This document shows, piece by piece, positions 1 to 10,159 of a DNA stretch of 64,000 nucleotides (within the stretch, counting starts at the first letter, position 1; the number at the start of each line of letters is the position of its first letter). Location: the NCBI GenBank assembly GCA_001310715.1, contig BAXV01000003.1:62001-126000 (forward strand), written 5' to 3'. Source of the stretch: Pseudovibrio sp. JCM 19062 (GTDB taxonomy: Bacteria > Pseudomonadota > Alphaproteobacteria > Rhizobiales > Stappiaceae). The notes beneath the pieces are model-generated. The model saw nothing but the letters and a program-made list of their open reading frames with translations, was not told the origin of the DNA and did no database searches. A program made the position numbers and the translations under genes.

Positions 1-776
1 AAAGTGCTGGAAACCGGCGCTGAAGTTGGTCTGGGCTTTGATGGCGACGGTGATCGCTGTGGTGTGGTCGACAATGAAGGCGAAGAGATCTTTGCAGATA
101 AAGTGGGCGTCATGCTTGCCCGCGATATCTCTGCGCTCCACCCGGAAAGCCAGTTTGTGGTTGACGTGAAATCAACCGGCCTGTTCAACACTGATCCGGT
201 GCTCAAGGCTAATGGTGCAAAGACTGATTACTTCAAAACTGGTCACTCCTACATCAAACGCCGTGTCACCGAACTTGGCGCGGTTGCGGGTTTTGAAAAA
301 TCCGGCCACTACTTCTTCAACCCGCCAATCGGACGCGGTTATGATGACGGTGCAGTCTCCGCAATAGCGGTACTGGACATGATGGACCGCAATCCGGACA
401 AGTCCATGGCTGACTTGCGCCGCGACCTGCCCAAGACCTGGGGCTCTCCAACCATGGCCGCTAAATGTGCCGATGAGATCAAGTACGATGTGGTTGATCG
501 TGTGGTCGCACGCTTTAAGTCCATGCAGGCCGATGGGGACCAAGTGTCCGGTCACGATATCGCTGACCTGATCACCGTAAACGGCGTTCGTGTGGTTTGC
601 GCTGATGGAACATGGGGCCTCGTCCGTGCCTCCTCCAACAAACCAGAGCTGGTGGTTGTCGTGGAAAGCCCTGTCTCCGAGGTACGCCTGCACGAGATGT
701 TCAAGCCGTGGATGCTGTTCTTCGTGAGCATCCTGAAGTCGGTGATTATAACCAGACACTGCCTGAAATCGCATAA
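1..776 (+). CDS. Phosphomannomutase/phosphoglucomutase, 3' part
   Basis: C-terminal portion of an alpha-D-phosphohexomutase, which interconverts hexose 1- and 6-phosphates for nucleotide-sugar and surface polysaccharide synthesis in the cytoplasm. The gene enters from the left edge, so its start is not visible. Seen in the sequence: the metal-binding loop DGDGDR (about nt 40-57), the sugar-specificity loop EKSGH (about nt 295-309) and the phosphate-binding loop RASSNKPE near nt 625. The frame breaks near 704, where one G appears to be missing from a GG pair. Continuing in the next frame gives AVDAVLREHPEVGDYNQTLP and a stop at 774-776, a normal family C-terminus. Whether the preferred substrate is mannose or glucose phosphate cannot be told from this fragment. 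Ugd, at the far end of the window, uses related sugar nucleotides but is not linked. Confidence 0.9.
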
Positions 777-798
777 GTTCATCGTGTAATACGACACT

Positions 799-830
799 AA
801 AAACGCCGGCCATATGGACCGGCGTTTTTA
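799..830 (+). terminator. Rho-independent terminator after phosphohexomutase
   Basis: Inverted repeat AAAACGCCGG / CCGGCGTTTT with a nine-base loop, followed by a short T run. It lies 23 bases after the phosphohexomutase stop. The A-rich left flank means it could also serve the convergent LysR gene. Confidence 0.85.
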
Positions 831-859
831 TTGCTACCTGATGAAGCGATATGAGCGCC

Positions 860-1748
860 CTATAGGTGCCCCCTGAAAAGATCTTTCTCCTGTTTCACTA
901 GGTCAAAGATGAAGTCAGAGACAGCTTTGATACGGCGTAAATGACGGGCGCTCTCATGGGTGACCAGATAGTAACTGCGTGAAATGCGCTTCTCTGGCAG
1001 TACTGGCACAAAGTCATCGTTTCCATCGGCAATGAACCGTGAAGTATGCCAATCCCGCTGCCGCCCTCACAGCTTCCGTTTGCCCCAATGCACTGGCGCA
1101 CTCCAGTCGGGACTGCCAGTCCTTAGAGAACTCGGCGCAGTAGTTGAGCGAGGGGGCGTAGATCAAATCATCCACGTAACCAATCAGCCGATGTTGTTTC
1201 AGCTCTTCCTCGCTCTGAGGCAGGCCAAAGCGCTCTGCATAGGTGCGGGACGCATAAAGACCCAGCGTGTAGTCGGTCAGCTTCCGGCTCACAAGACGGC
1301 CATGGTCCGGCTGGCCTACCGTCACCGCCAGATCAGCTTCGCGCTTGGAGAGGGAAAAGGCGCGGTGCAGGGGAACCAGCTGTAGGGTCAGATCCGGATA
1401 GCGCTCATTAAGTGCCCCCAGCCGTGGTGCCAGAAAGGCAACGCCAAAGCCATCTGGCGTACCAATACGCACTGCGCCGGAAAGCTCCACATCTGTCCCG
1501 CCAATCTCCGCCCGCGCAGAAAGCATCTCGGTTTCCATGCTCTCTGCAAACTCAAAGAACCGCTCGCCTTCGCTGGTCAAGACACAGCCCGTTGTGCGCC
1601 GGTCAATCAGCTTGGCCTGCAACGCAGCCTCTAGTGATGAAATCCGCCGAGCAACGGTGGCGTGGTTTAGATTCAGCCGCTGGGCAGCCCCCAGGATTTG
1701 GCCGGATCGGGCCACCGCCAAAAACACCCTTGCATCGTCCCAGTTCAT
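860..1748 (-). CDS. LysR-family transcriptional regulator
   Basis: LysR-type DNA-binding regulator of about 295 residues. The N-terminal winged helix-turn-helix starts MNWDDARVFLAVARSG and is followed by a type 2 periplasmic-binding fold that would bind a co-inducer. The start at 1748 was chosen because this is the canonical LysR N-terminus; an upstream in-frame codon at 1805 only adds non-family residues. Two breaks lie between about 1030 and 1080, both explained by one missing G; past them the protein continues ADGNDDFVPVLPEKRISRSY and ends at 860. It is divergent from mmsA with about 200 bases between, the usual arrangement for a LysR protein controlling its neighbour, so regulation of mmsA is a reasonable inference. 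The effector is unknown. Confidence 0.85.
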
Positions 1749-1946
1749 AATTGTGACGGCTCCTGTCTCTAAGCTTGTACAGAGTATGCGCTTTAAATTT
1801 CGCACAACGGTTTTGGAAATTATCTTATTGATACGCGAAAAATATAGTTCATGCTAGCAGCATATCGAAATTCGCCCGCAAGCCCGCGTAAGCGGTGGGT
1901 TTGGTGGGCCGGAACAATCAGAAACCTTTAGAGGGAGGACCTCATC

Positions 1947-3445
1947 GTGGAAGAGATTGGTCACTTTATCAACGGCAAGCATGTAGCAGGCAAGTCCGGC
2001 CGCACAGCAGACGTTTTCAATCCTGCAACAGGTGAAGTTACTGCAAAAGTCGCGTTGGCAACTACTGCTGAGATGCAAGAAGCGGTTGCCATTGCTGAAA
2101 AAGCGCAGGTCGGCTGGGGCGCAACCAACCCACAGCGCCGCGCGCGCGTGATGATGAAGTTCGTTTCCCTGCTTCACCGCGACATGGACAAGCTGGCATC
2201 CAAACTGTCTTCCGAGCACGGCAAGACCTTCCCTGATGCAAAAGGCGACGTGATCCGTGGTCTGGAAGTTGCAGAATTCTGCATCGGCGCTCCACAAATG
2301 CTCAAGGGCGAGTTCACCGAGGGCGCAGGCCCTGGCATCGACATGTACTCCATGCGCCAGCCACTGGGCGTTGTTGCCGGTATCACGCCATTCAACTTCC
2401 CTGCCATGATCCCCATGTGGAAGTTCTGTGTGGCAATCGCAGCAGGTAACGCGTTCATCCTCAAACCATCTGAGCGTGACCCGTCTGTTCCAATGATGCT
2501 TGCAGAACTCATGCAGGAAGCAGGCCTACCGGACGGTATCTTGAACGTCGTAAACGGCGACAAGGAAGCGGTAGACGCCATTCTTGATGACCCGATCATT
2601 CAGGCTGTTGGCTTCGTTGGTTCCACCGCAATTGCTGAGTACGTGTACACTCGCGGCACAGCTTCCGGCAAACGCGTCCAGTGCTTCGGCGGTGCAAAGA
2701 ACCACATGCTCATCATGCCGGATGCGGATCTGGATCAAGCGGCAGACGCCTGATCGGCGCAGGCTTCGGTGCTGCTGGCGAACGCTGTATGGCAATCTCT
2801 GTTGCCGTTCCAGTTGGTCAGGAAACCGCAGACCGTCTCATCGAAAAACTCATCCCTCGTGTAGAGAGCCTCAAAGTTGGCCCATATACAGCTGGCGATG
2901 ATGTAGACTTCGGCCCTGTCATCACCCCACAGGCCCGTGAGCGTATCCTTGGACTGGTGAACTCCGGTGTGGAGCAGGGCGCCAACCTTGTGGTTGATGG
3001 CCGTGACTTCAAACTGCAAGGCTATGAAAACGGTAACTTCATCGGTCCTTGCCTGTTCGACAACGCAACAAAAGACATGGACATCTACAAAGAAGAAATC
3101 TTTGGTCCGGTTCTGACCGTTGTGCGCGCAGCGACCTATGAAGAAGCCATTCAGCTGCCAATGGAGCATGAATACGGCAACGGTACTGCGATCTTCACGC
3201 GTGATGGTGATACCGCCCGTGACTTCACAAGCCGTATCAACATCGGCATGGTTGGCATCAACGTTCCAATCCCTGTGCCGCTGGCTTACCACACCTTCGG
3301 TGGCTGGAAGCGTTCCGGATTTGGGGATCTGAACCAGCACGGCCCTGATGGCTTCAAATTCTACACCCGCACCAAGACAGTCACATCCCGCTGGCCGTCA
3401 GGCGTGAAAGAAGGCGCAGAATTCTCTATCCCGACAATGGGATAA
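1947..3445 (+). CDS. mmsA: Methylmalonate-semialdehyde dehydrogenase (CoA-acylating)
   Basis: NAD-dependent, CoA-acylating aldehyde dehydrogenase that turns methylmalonate or malonate semialdehyde into propanoyl-CoA or acetyl-CoA in valine, pyrimidine or inositol breakdown. The protein is about 499 residues, the family's normal size. The catalytic cysteine sits in GERCMAIS and the NAD-fold motif GFVGST is present; the family segment ITPFNFPAMIPMW is clear. Translation starts with GTG at 1947 behind a strong GGGAGGA site (1932-1938). The frame breaks near 2750, where one C is missing (GACGCC-TGATC); the sequence DALIGAGFGAAGERC then runs on in the next frame. It is divergent from the LysR gene and ends at a terminator, so it is probably transcribed alone. 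Confidence 0.95.
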
Positions 3446-3469
3446 GCCTTTACTGGGAAGATTTTTTTT

Positions 3470-3498
3470 AAAAAGGCGCTCGTCAGAGCGCCTTTTTA
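3470..3498. terminator. Bidirectional terminator between mmsA and secreted protein
   Basis: Stem AAAAAGGCGCTC / GAGCGCCTTTTT with a four-base GTCA loop, flanked by A and T runs on both sides. It sits between two convergent genes and can end transcription in either direction. Confidence 0.9.
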
Positions 3499-3509
3499 TA
3501 GGTTGCTGC

Positions 3510-3995
3510 CTAAAGGGTAGGCGCAGGGCGTGGAATCCACATCACGGCAGGCTCGTAATAGGCGATGTCGCTCTTGCTGTCGTCATCCCATGTCAGCTGT
3601 ACCGCAAGCGCCTGCACGGTTCCGCCATCAAATTCGAGGATATATGGCTGATGGATGCTATCCGGCACCACCTGGAACGGATACTCACGGTTGCATTCTG
3701 GGATAGGAAAGCTCTGATCCAGATCTTTTGAATCTACCGAGTACCGGATCTCTTTGAGCCTGCACCTCAGCGCCATGACCGGTGCAAAGCTGACAATCTG
3801 CTTGCCATCCAGCTCTTGAAAGGTGACCCAGCCATCGGGCTGCAGGTCGCTGGCCATTGTCTTAAAAATGTCCAAAGGCGGAATAACATCGTCCCGCTCC
3901 TCAGAAAAACCCGTTTTTGCGGAGGTGATAGCGAAGAAGGTAAGGCCAAGGCCGCAGACTGCCGTAAGGCAAACTCGACGAAAAGAGCAAAACAT
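3510..3995 (-). CDS. Secreted hypothetical protein
   Basis: Uncharacterised protein of 161 residues. The N-terminus (MFCSFRRVCLTAVCGLGLTF) has basic residues followed by a hydrophobic stretch and looks like a Sec signal peptide, so the mature protein is probably periplasmic. It has several aromatic and acidic residues and at least two cysteines after the signal, but no motif I can name. The start at 3995 is preferred over an upstream codon at 4220 because of a GGGAGAG ribosome site at 4004-4010 and the signal peptide. The gene is intact, converges on mmsA and shares its terminator. No function is proposed. Confidence 0.7.
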   Translation of the reverse strand: MFCSFRRVCLTAVCGLGLTFFAITSAKTGFSEERDDVIPPLDIFKTMASDLQPDGWVTFQELDGKQIVSFAPVMALRCRLKEIRYSVDSKDLDQSFPIPECNREYPFQVVPDSIHQPYILEFDGGTVQALAVQLTWDDDSKSDIAYYEPAVMWIPRPAPTL

Positions 3996-4436
3996 GTCAG
4001 GTTCTCTCCCTTTATTGTTATTCAGCAATATGAACTTAATCGCTCTATGTAGGCTGAGACAAACAAGACAACGGAGGGACCCTAGCGGAAAGCCGTTAAT
4101 TTCCCGAAAATGGGAAATCCATGAGCCATTTTGATCTTTGTCGTGGCAGCTTCTCGGTAAAACCCCGTAAAGATCTGGAAAACAAGAGGTTCTGGGCATT
4201 GAAGATTTCGCAGGGCGCACCTGTGCGCTTATGTCCCATGCTAAATGGGGTATCTTCGCCCCTGAGTTGATTGCGATTTATTAAATAACTGGAGTAATTC
4301 TAACAAGCGTGTTGCAATTCCGGGCCTTGTAGGTCAACCCATTGCACAAGCAAGTGAAGGCGATAGAAGAGTTTTTTCGGAAATTGCCTAAAAATACAGG
4401 CGGATGCCCCGGCTAAGAGGGAACCGGATAAGCGGA
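3996..4436. other. Gene-free stretch upstream of cydDC
   Basis: About 440 bases without a convincing gene, lying between two divergent transcription units. At 4267-4280 there is TTGAT-TGCG-ATTTA, which matches the FNR/Anr box (TTGAT-N4-ATCAA) in its left half and partly in its right half. Oxygen control of cydDC is common in this class, but this match is weak. Confidence 0.3.
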
Positions 4437-6239
4437 ATGACTGAAAACCTAGCAGATATTACAGAGCTGTCTGATGAAGACATTGCGCGGGCCAGTGCTG
4501 GTGCAAAGAAACGGGGGCGCAAAAAGTCTGCGGGTCAGATTTGGCTGCAGGATGCTGTTCGCCCCGAGATGAAACTGGTCAAGCGCGGTGCGATGCTACA
4601 AGGCATCTCCGAACTTCTCTGGATACCACAGGCCGCACTCCTCGCACTGGCAATCGCGGGCCTGATCGATCCGCATGGACCCGGCCTTGATCCATTTTAC
4701 GCAACAGCTTCCATTCTGGTTCTTGCCGTCATCCGCCACTTTCTGCGGGTGAAAGGAGGCGGGATCGCGGTTCGCGCAGCCTCCAAGGCGCGCCACAGAC
4801 TAGAAACCAGTCTGCTGAGCAATCTGACCAACCTGTCACCGGCAACCGAACTGCCCGCCAGCGGGAAAATCGCGTCTATCGCGGTAGATCACATTCAGGC
4901 CATCGGCCCGTACCTTGGCCGCTTTCTTCCCATCCAGTCGCGCCTTTCACTTGTTCCTCTCGTACTTCTTGCCTCCGTTGCCTATGTCAGCTGGTTTGCA
5001 GCCCTGTGCCTGTTGGTGTTCGGGCCTCTGGTGCCCGTCTTCATGGCAATCGTTGGCATCCGCGCCAAGAAGGCCAGTGACCAGCAGCTCGGCGTCCTTG
5101 CCGATATGGGTGGTCTGCTGCTTGATCGCCTCAGAGGCATGGAAACCCTGCGCCTGTTCGGTGCCGTCAAACGCTCTGAAGACGACATCCGTAAGCTGGG
5201 CGGCGAGTTCCGCATGTCCACCATGCGCGTGCTCCGCATCGCATTCCTCTCAAGCACCGCACTTGAACTGTTCAGCGCCGCTGCAATTGCCATCACCGCC
5301 ATCTATGTTGGTTTCTCCCTGCTTGGAGATTGGAGCTTCGGCACCTACGGCTCTCCGCTGACACTGGCAGGTGGCCTGTTCGTGCTGATGATCGTTCCTG
5401 AGTATTTTGCCCCGCTGCGCGCCTATGCAGCTGCCTATCATGATCGTGCGGCAGGATTAGCCGCCGCAGACCATATCGTTGAATTGCAAAAGCAGCTGGA
5501 AAATGATGATCACAAGGGCAGCTTAGCTGAAGGTATTGACGCTGTTCCGCTGCCAGCCACCGGCGCACTAACCATCCGCAGCCTGAGTGTGTCCCGTGGC
5601 CAGCGCGCGATCCTGTCAGACGTCAACCTGTCTCTGGGCGAACCCGAGCTGGTGGTCGTCAAAGGACCTAGCGGAACCGGAAAATCAACTGATGGATTGC
5701 ATCTTGGGCTTCCTGCCGGCAGATCAGGGACAGATCGCCTATGGCGGCCTGCCGATCACATCCTACGGCCTGACCAACTGGCAGCAATCCATCTCCGTGC
5801 TCTCTCAAAACCCGGAGCTGTTCCACGGCACGCTACGCGCCAACCTGCGACGTGCAAATGATAGTGCAGATGATGCAGCACTCACTGAAGCTCTGAAACT
5901 GGCAGCAGTCGATGAGCTGCTTGCAAAAATTCCGGGCGGCTTGTCCGGTCAGATCGGGGAAGACGGCAAGGGCCTGTCTTTGGGCGAGCGTCGCCGCTTT
6001 GCACTGGCTCGCGCTGCTTGCGAAAGGACGCAAGGCTGATCATTGCAGATGAACCAACCGCAGATCTGGACGGTGCAACCGCACAAAAGGTTGTGACAGC
6101 CCTTAAAACGCTGGCCCAGAACAAACCAGTTCTGGTCGCAACCCATGACCCGCGTGTTGGTGCTTCTGCCGACCGCGTGTTGACGCTGAAAGAGGGCGTG
6201 CTGGTTGAAGTTGGTGGCCGTGAAGGAGAAGAGAAATGA
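4437..6239 (+). CDS. cydD: Cysteine/glutathione ABC exporter, CydD subunit
   Basis: Half-transporter of about 601 residues with an N-terminal six-helix ABC domain and a C-terminal ATPase. With CydC it exports thiols to the periplasm and is needed to assemble cytochrome bd oxidase. Seen: LLLDRLRGMETLRLFG typical of CydD, Walker A GPSGTGKST, signature LSLGERRRFALAR and Walker B LIIADEPTADLDGA. The start MTENLADITE at 4437 is preferred over an upstream ATG at 4404, but this is not certain. The frame breaks near 5689, where a CCC run seems shortened by two bases inside the Walker A region, and near 6018, where one T is missing. The stop overlaps the cydC start (ATGA). No cydAB genes follow. Confidence 0.92.
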
Positions 6240-7972
6240 GATCATCCTTCGCATCATCTGGCTGTTGCAAAAAGAAGAACCGCTTGCATTTTGGGGCGGT
6301 CTGATACTCGCGTTTGTTCCGGCAATCGCAGGCATCGCCCTGATGGCTGTGTCCGGCTACTTCATCACAGCAACCGCCCTTGCAGGATTGTCAGCGGGCG
6401 CAATTGTCTATAGCACCTCAGCAGCGTCCAACAGCATCCGTCTTTATGCCTTCCTGCGCATCTTCGGTCGCTATGTAGAACGTGTGATCACCCACGATGC
6501 TACCTTCCGTTTTCTGGCTAACCTGCGCTCCGGCGTCTTCCGTGGCCTTGTGGCCCGCGAAAGCAACGGCACCTCTAGCCAACGCTCCGCCACTGCATTG
6601 TCACGTGTGGTGAGTGATGTAGACCAGCTCGACGGCCTGTTCTTGCGTCTGGTCGTGCCGCTAAGCTCCGCAACGATCATCACCGGCCTGACGCTTGTAA
6701 TCCTGTGGAACTACTCCCCAATGGCCTCCGTCGCCCTTGGCGCTGTTCAGGCCGCTGGCCTCACTGTACTGGCAAGTCCGGTGGTCACCGCCAAAAGGCG
6801 CAGGCTCGCAAGCTCAATACTGCGCGTGATGCCCTGCGCGTTCGTGTGTCCGACCTTGTACGCGGCCGCCGCGATCTTTCAGTCTATGGCGGTCTGGAGC
6901 AGCAGCGCCTTGCAGCCCTCAAGGCAGTCAATCAGCTGGACGAAGTGCAGGAACAAAACGATCTGACAGACATGCGCAATCAGGCTGTTGTCAGCACCAT
7001 GAGTCAGGTGATGGTAGCCGTCACCTTCCTGTTTGCAGCTTATTCCTATCAGCAAGGCCAGATGGAGCTGAAGCACATCGCTCTGTTTGCCTTCGTCGCA
7101 CTTGCCCTGCCGGAACTGCTTATCTCCATCGCCAACAGTGCAGGCAGCTGGAGTAAGATGTCAGGGGCCGCCGACCGTGTTCGCTCCCTGCTTACATCCG
7201 GGCAGGACAGTGAGGCGCTACAAAACGCACGCAGCAGCTCTGAAGCTCCGTCCTTTGAAGCTGGCAAGGATGCGCTCAGCCTCAAGAACATCACCTTCGC
7301 TTACACGCCAAAAGCCGCTGCTATTCTGGACAGCGTGGACCTTGCCCTGCCAACCGGTAGCCGCACAGTGATTATTGGTCCAAGTGGAGCAGGAAAATCC
7401 ACCCTTGCTGCGATTGTCGCCCGCCTGCAAACTCCGCAAAGCGGCTCTGTGAAGATCGGCGGCGTGGAGTTGAACGCTCTGGCCGAAGATAAACTGCGTG
7501 CAACGCTAACCGTGGTTGGCCAGCGCACGCAGATCTTCCATAGCACCATCGCAGAGAATCTGCGTGTTGCCCGTGAAGACGCAACTGACGCAGAACTCTG
7601 GGAAGCTCTGGCCCATGCGGGCTTGAAAGAGCTGGTGGAAAGCAGACAAGAAAAGCTGGAAACCCGTTTGGGCGAGGGCGGCCTTGGCCTGTCAGGCGGC
7701 GAAGGCCGACGGCTGGCTTTGGCCCGCGCCTACCTGCGCGATCCGGAAATCTGGGTCGCGGACGAGCTCACTGAAGGGCTGGATCATGCAACCGCAGACA
7801 AGGTGCTGCCTCCTTCCGCGCCATGACCAGAGGCAAAACAGTTCTCATGGTCTCTCACCGCGCCAGCGAACTGGAATGCGCTGACCGCGTTCTGGTGCTG
7901 GAAGACGGCAAACTGAATGAAGTCACGCTTCCGCTGTCTGATGAGATCAAAGGTCGTTTGCGCGACGACTGA
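6236..7972 (+). CDS. cydC: Cysteine/glutathione ABC exporter, CydC subunit
   Basis: Second half of the CydDC thiol exporter, about 579 residues. The membrane domain is followed by an ATPase with Walker A GPSGAGKST, signature LSGGEGRRLALARA and Walker B WVADELTEGLD. The start is the ATG at 6236 overlapping the cydD stop. Just after it one A is missing, so the frame shifts immediately and then reads IILRIIWLLQKEEP. Further breaks lie near 6796 (AAAAA read as AAAA) and near 7806 (GG read as G), after which the end reads SFRAMTRGKTVLMVSHRASE. The gene is translationally coupled to cydD and closed by a terminator at 7995, so cytochrome bd itself must be encoded elsewhere. Confidence 0.92.
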
Positions 7973-7994
7973 TCCGAAAGAAAAAAATGTCATG

Positions 7995-8031
7995 CAAAAA
8001 GCGCAGCCCCCGCAAGGAGCTGCGCTTTTTT
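7995..8031. terminator. Terminator between cydC and saccharopine dehydrogenase-like gene
   Basis: Stem AAAAAGCGCAG / CTGCGCTTTTTT around a 14-base loop, with A and T flanks that allow use from both convergent sides. Confidence 0.88.
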
Positions 8032-8067
8032 GTTTTATGCGGTCACAACCGAAGGCGGTCAGGTGCC

Positions 8068-9186
8068 TTAAGCTGCGATCTGGCGTCCTGGCGATTGCTC
8101 ATCAGAGCCACCATTGTTGTAAAGCCCGCCAAAACGATTGGCGAGGAAGTCCTGCAAGCTGATGCTTTCCTGCTTTACAAAGCCCTTGGCGGTCAGCGTA
8201 CCATCCATCAACAGATCCAGCGTGGCGCAAATGCTGGCCGCTGTGGTGATCTGGATACCGCTCCAGTGCTTGCCCATGATCTCGCGGTCATTGACCACAT
8301 GAGAGTAGGATTTCTGCTGGAAGCGTCCGTCCTTCATGCCCGTTGCGGTGCTGAAAATGAGCACACGGTCCTGCATGGTCACAGGAATGGAATCTTCCAT
8401 CACTTCCTTAAGAAGCTCACGCTTGTTGATGAAGCCCAGATCCTTCAGCAGCAACTCCATAATGTCCCGGTGACCGGGATAGCGAATGGAAAGATAACGC
8501 AGGCTCTGTACCTTACCCTTCAGCGTGTCGGACAAAGAGCCCAATCCGCCTGAGGTGTTGAACGCCTCATAATCAACGCCGTCCAGTGAGAAATGCTGCA
8601 GACCCGCCAGAGCCGGAACTTGGTCAACTCGCCATTCTCAATGGCAAGGCATGGATTGCAGTACTCGTTGATCAACCCGTCCGTAGACCATGTCAGATTG
8701 TACTTGAGTTTGTTGGTTGGATAGCGGGGCAGGGCACCCACGCGCAGATGCAGGTCTTCCAGACTGTCAAACTGCTTTGCAAGATCATAACCGGCAATGG
8801 AGACAAAACCGGGTGCAAGGCCACACTGTGAGCAAACGCCTTATTGGCACCTTTTGCAATTTTCTCCACTTCAGCTGTGCTGGCCACATCTTCGGTCAGG
8901 TCAAGGTAGTGGCAGTCTGCATCTTTTGCGGCCTGCGCAATCACCGGCGTCAGAAAGAACGGGGCAGCTGAAATAACCGCATCACAGCCCTTTAGAGCGT
9001 TCGTGAGCTTTCCCAGATCACTCACATCCAGTGCTTCTGTGGTCACGTGCGGCACGTCCAGCGCACTCAGCGCATTCGCACTCTGGTCCAGTACCTTGAT
9101 CTGGTAATCACCTGAACCTTGCAGCAGCGCAGCGATCATCCCACCGATCTTACCTGCACCCACAACAGCAACATGATGTCGCTCAT
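8068..9186 (-). CDS. Saccharopine dehydrogenase family oxidoreductase
   Basis: NAD(P)-dependent oxidoreductase of the saccharopine dehydrogenase / lysine 6-dehydrogenase family, about 372 residues once frames are joined. The N-terminal Rossmann motif reads VAVVGAGKIGG and the family turn VALAPGFVSIAGYDL is present. The C-terminal domain is typical of this family (RYPGHRDIMELLLKDLG). The start at 9186 gives MSDHHVAVVGAGKIGG after restoring one missing C near 9178. Other breaks lie near 8823 and 8622, each fitting one missing G. An Lrp/AsnC gene lies just upstream on the same strand, which is common for lysine catabolism genes. The exact substrate (saccharopine or lysine) is not resolved by sequence alone. 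Confidence 0.82.
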
Positions 9187-9430
9187 AAGCCCCTCCAAGC
9201 TTGTTTCAACTGTCTTAGAGTTTAGCTCAAAACACTGCCGGAGTTTACGGGGCAACTTGCCGAAATGACGTTTTATCTCGTCAGTGTGACGGGCATTATG
9301 TCATATTGACATTAAAATAGTGAAAATAACGGTCTCCGCGTGCGGCCCTCATATGATTCGAACCGCTGAGAAGTTGCAGGCAGACTCAGGTGAATTCATG
9401 CTTGCGAAAAATACGGAGGAGCAAGAGCTC

Positions 9431-9910
9431 CTATTTCTCAAGGCTATAGACGTTCTGCGGCATGAAAGGCCGCTGGCGCTCAAACTTCTTCGTCAGCACA
9501 ATAGAGGAGCGCGTGCGCTCAACACCGGGAATGGCGGCAATCTCGTCCAGCACCGCATCCAGTTCTTCCAGACGATCAGGCTCCACGATCAGGCACAGGT
9601 CAAACTCGCCGGAGATTGTCAGGCAGCTGCGGATCTCAGGGTAAGTTTCCAGTTGCGCAATCAGCTCGCGCGAGCGTTGCTGCGCCACAGAGAGCATCAC
9701 CAGCGCCTGAACGCGCTTCTGGTCCTGATCGTCTCCAAGAATAGCGGTATAGCCGATGATGATGCCTTTACGCTCAAGACGGGCAATGCGTTCCTGAACC
9801 GTAGAACGGGCCACGTCCAGACGCCGTGCAATCGAAGACACCGGTTCGCGGGCGTTGCCCTGCAAGATCGCAATTAGCTTGCGGTCCAGCTCATCCTTAA
9901 TCTCGGCCAT
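9431..9910 (-). CDS. Lrp/AsnC-family transcriptional regulator
   Basis: Intact 159-residue leucine-responsive-type regulator. The N-terminal helix-turn-helix begins MAEIKDELDRKLIAILQG and contains SSIARRLDVARSTVQERIARL. The C-terminal RAM/ACT-type domain (SGEFDLCLIVE) is where amino acids usually bind. The start is supported by an AAGGAAA ribosome site. It is encoded upstream of, and in the same direction as, the saccharopine-dehydrogenase-like gene, with 244 bases between them; control of that gene by an amino acid signal is inferred from position. Confidence 0.9.
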   Translation of the reverse strand: MAEIKDELDRKLIAILQGNAREPVSSIARRLDVARSTVQERIARLERKGIIIGYTAILGDDQDQKRVQALVMLSVAQQRSRELIAQLETYPEIRSCLTISGEFDLCLIVEPDRLEELDAVLDEIAAIPGVERTRSSIVLTKKFERQRPFMPQNVYSLEK

Positions 9911-10129
9911 AAAATTTCCTTATAAATTTTTGGGCAATATAACAGCTCTCTTGTCAATTTGGCAGCAAGATCAGGCAAAACTAACAGGTAATAAGGCAAT
10001 GTCCCATATAACGCACTGAAATTAAAGCGATACTATTTCCGGCAATTAGCGTTCTACAAAATCTGAATAAGTCGAAGAAAGGCCGTTGCACTCCAAAAAA
10101 ACGCGACGTTATAAAGTAACATTAGTGAA

Positions 10130-10144
10130 TGTAATAATATTACA
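10130..10144. promoter_or_regulatory. Zur-like operator upstream of znuA
   Basis: TGTAATAATATTACA is a perfect 7-1-7 palindrome ending about ten bases before the znuA start and touching its ribosome site. It resembles alphaproteobacterial Zur boxes built on TGTAAT/ATTACA half-sites. A further half-site-like GTAACATTA lies just upstream at 10117-10125. Repression of znuA by zinc-loaded Zur is inferred; no zur gene is in the window. Confidence 0.65.
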
Positions 10145-10159
10145 AAGGTTCTGGTGCAC

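Noticed and set aside
9340..9380. A GGTTCGAATC segment (minus strand) resembling a tRNA T-loop
   Set aside because: No five-base T stem, no acceptor stem and no anticodon arm could be drawn around it.
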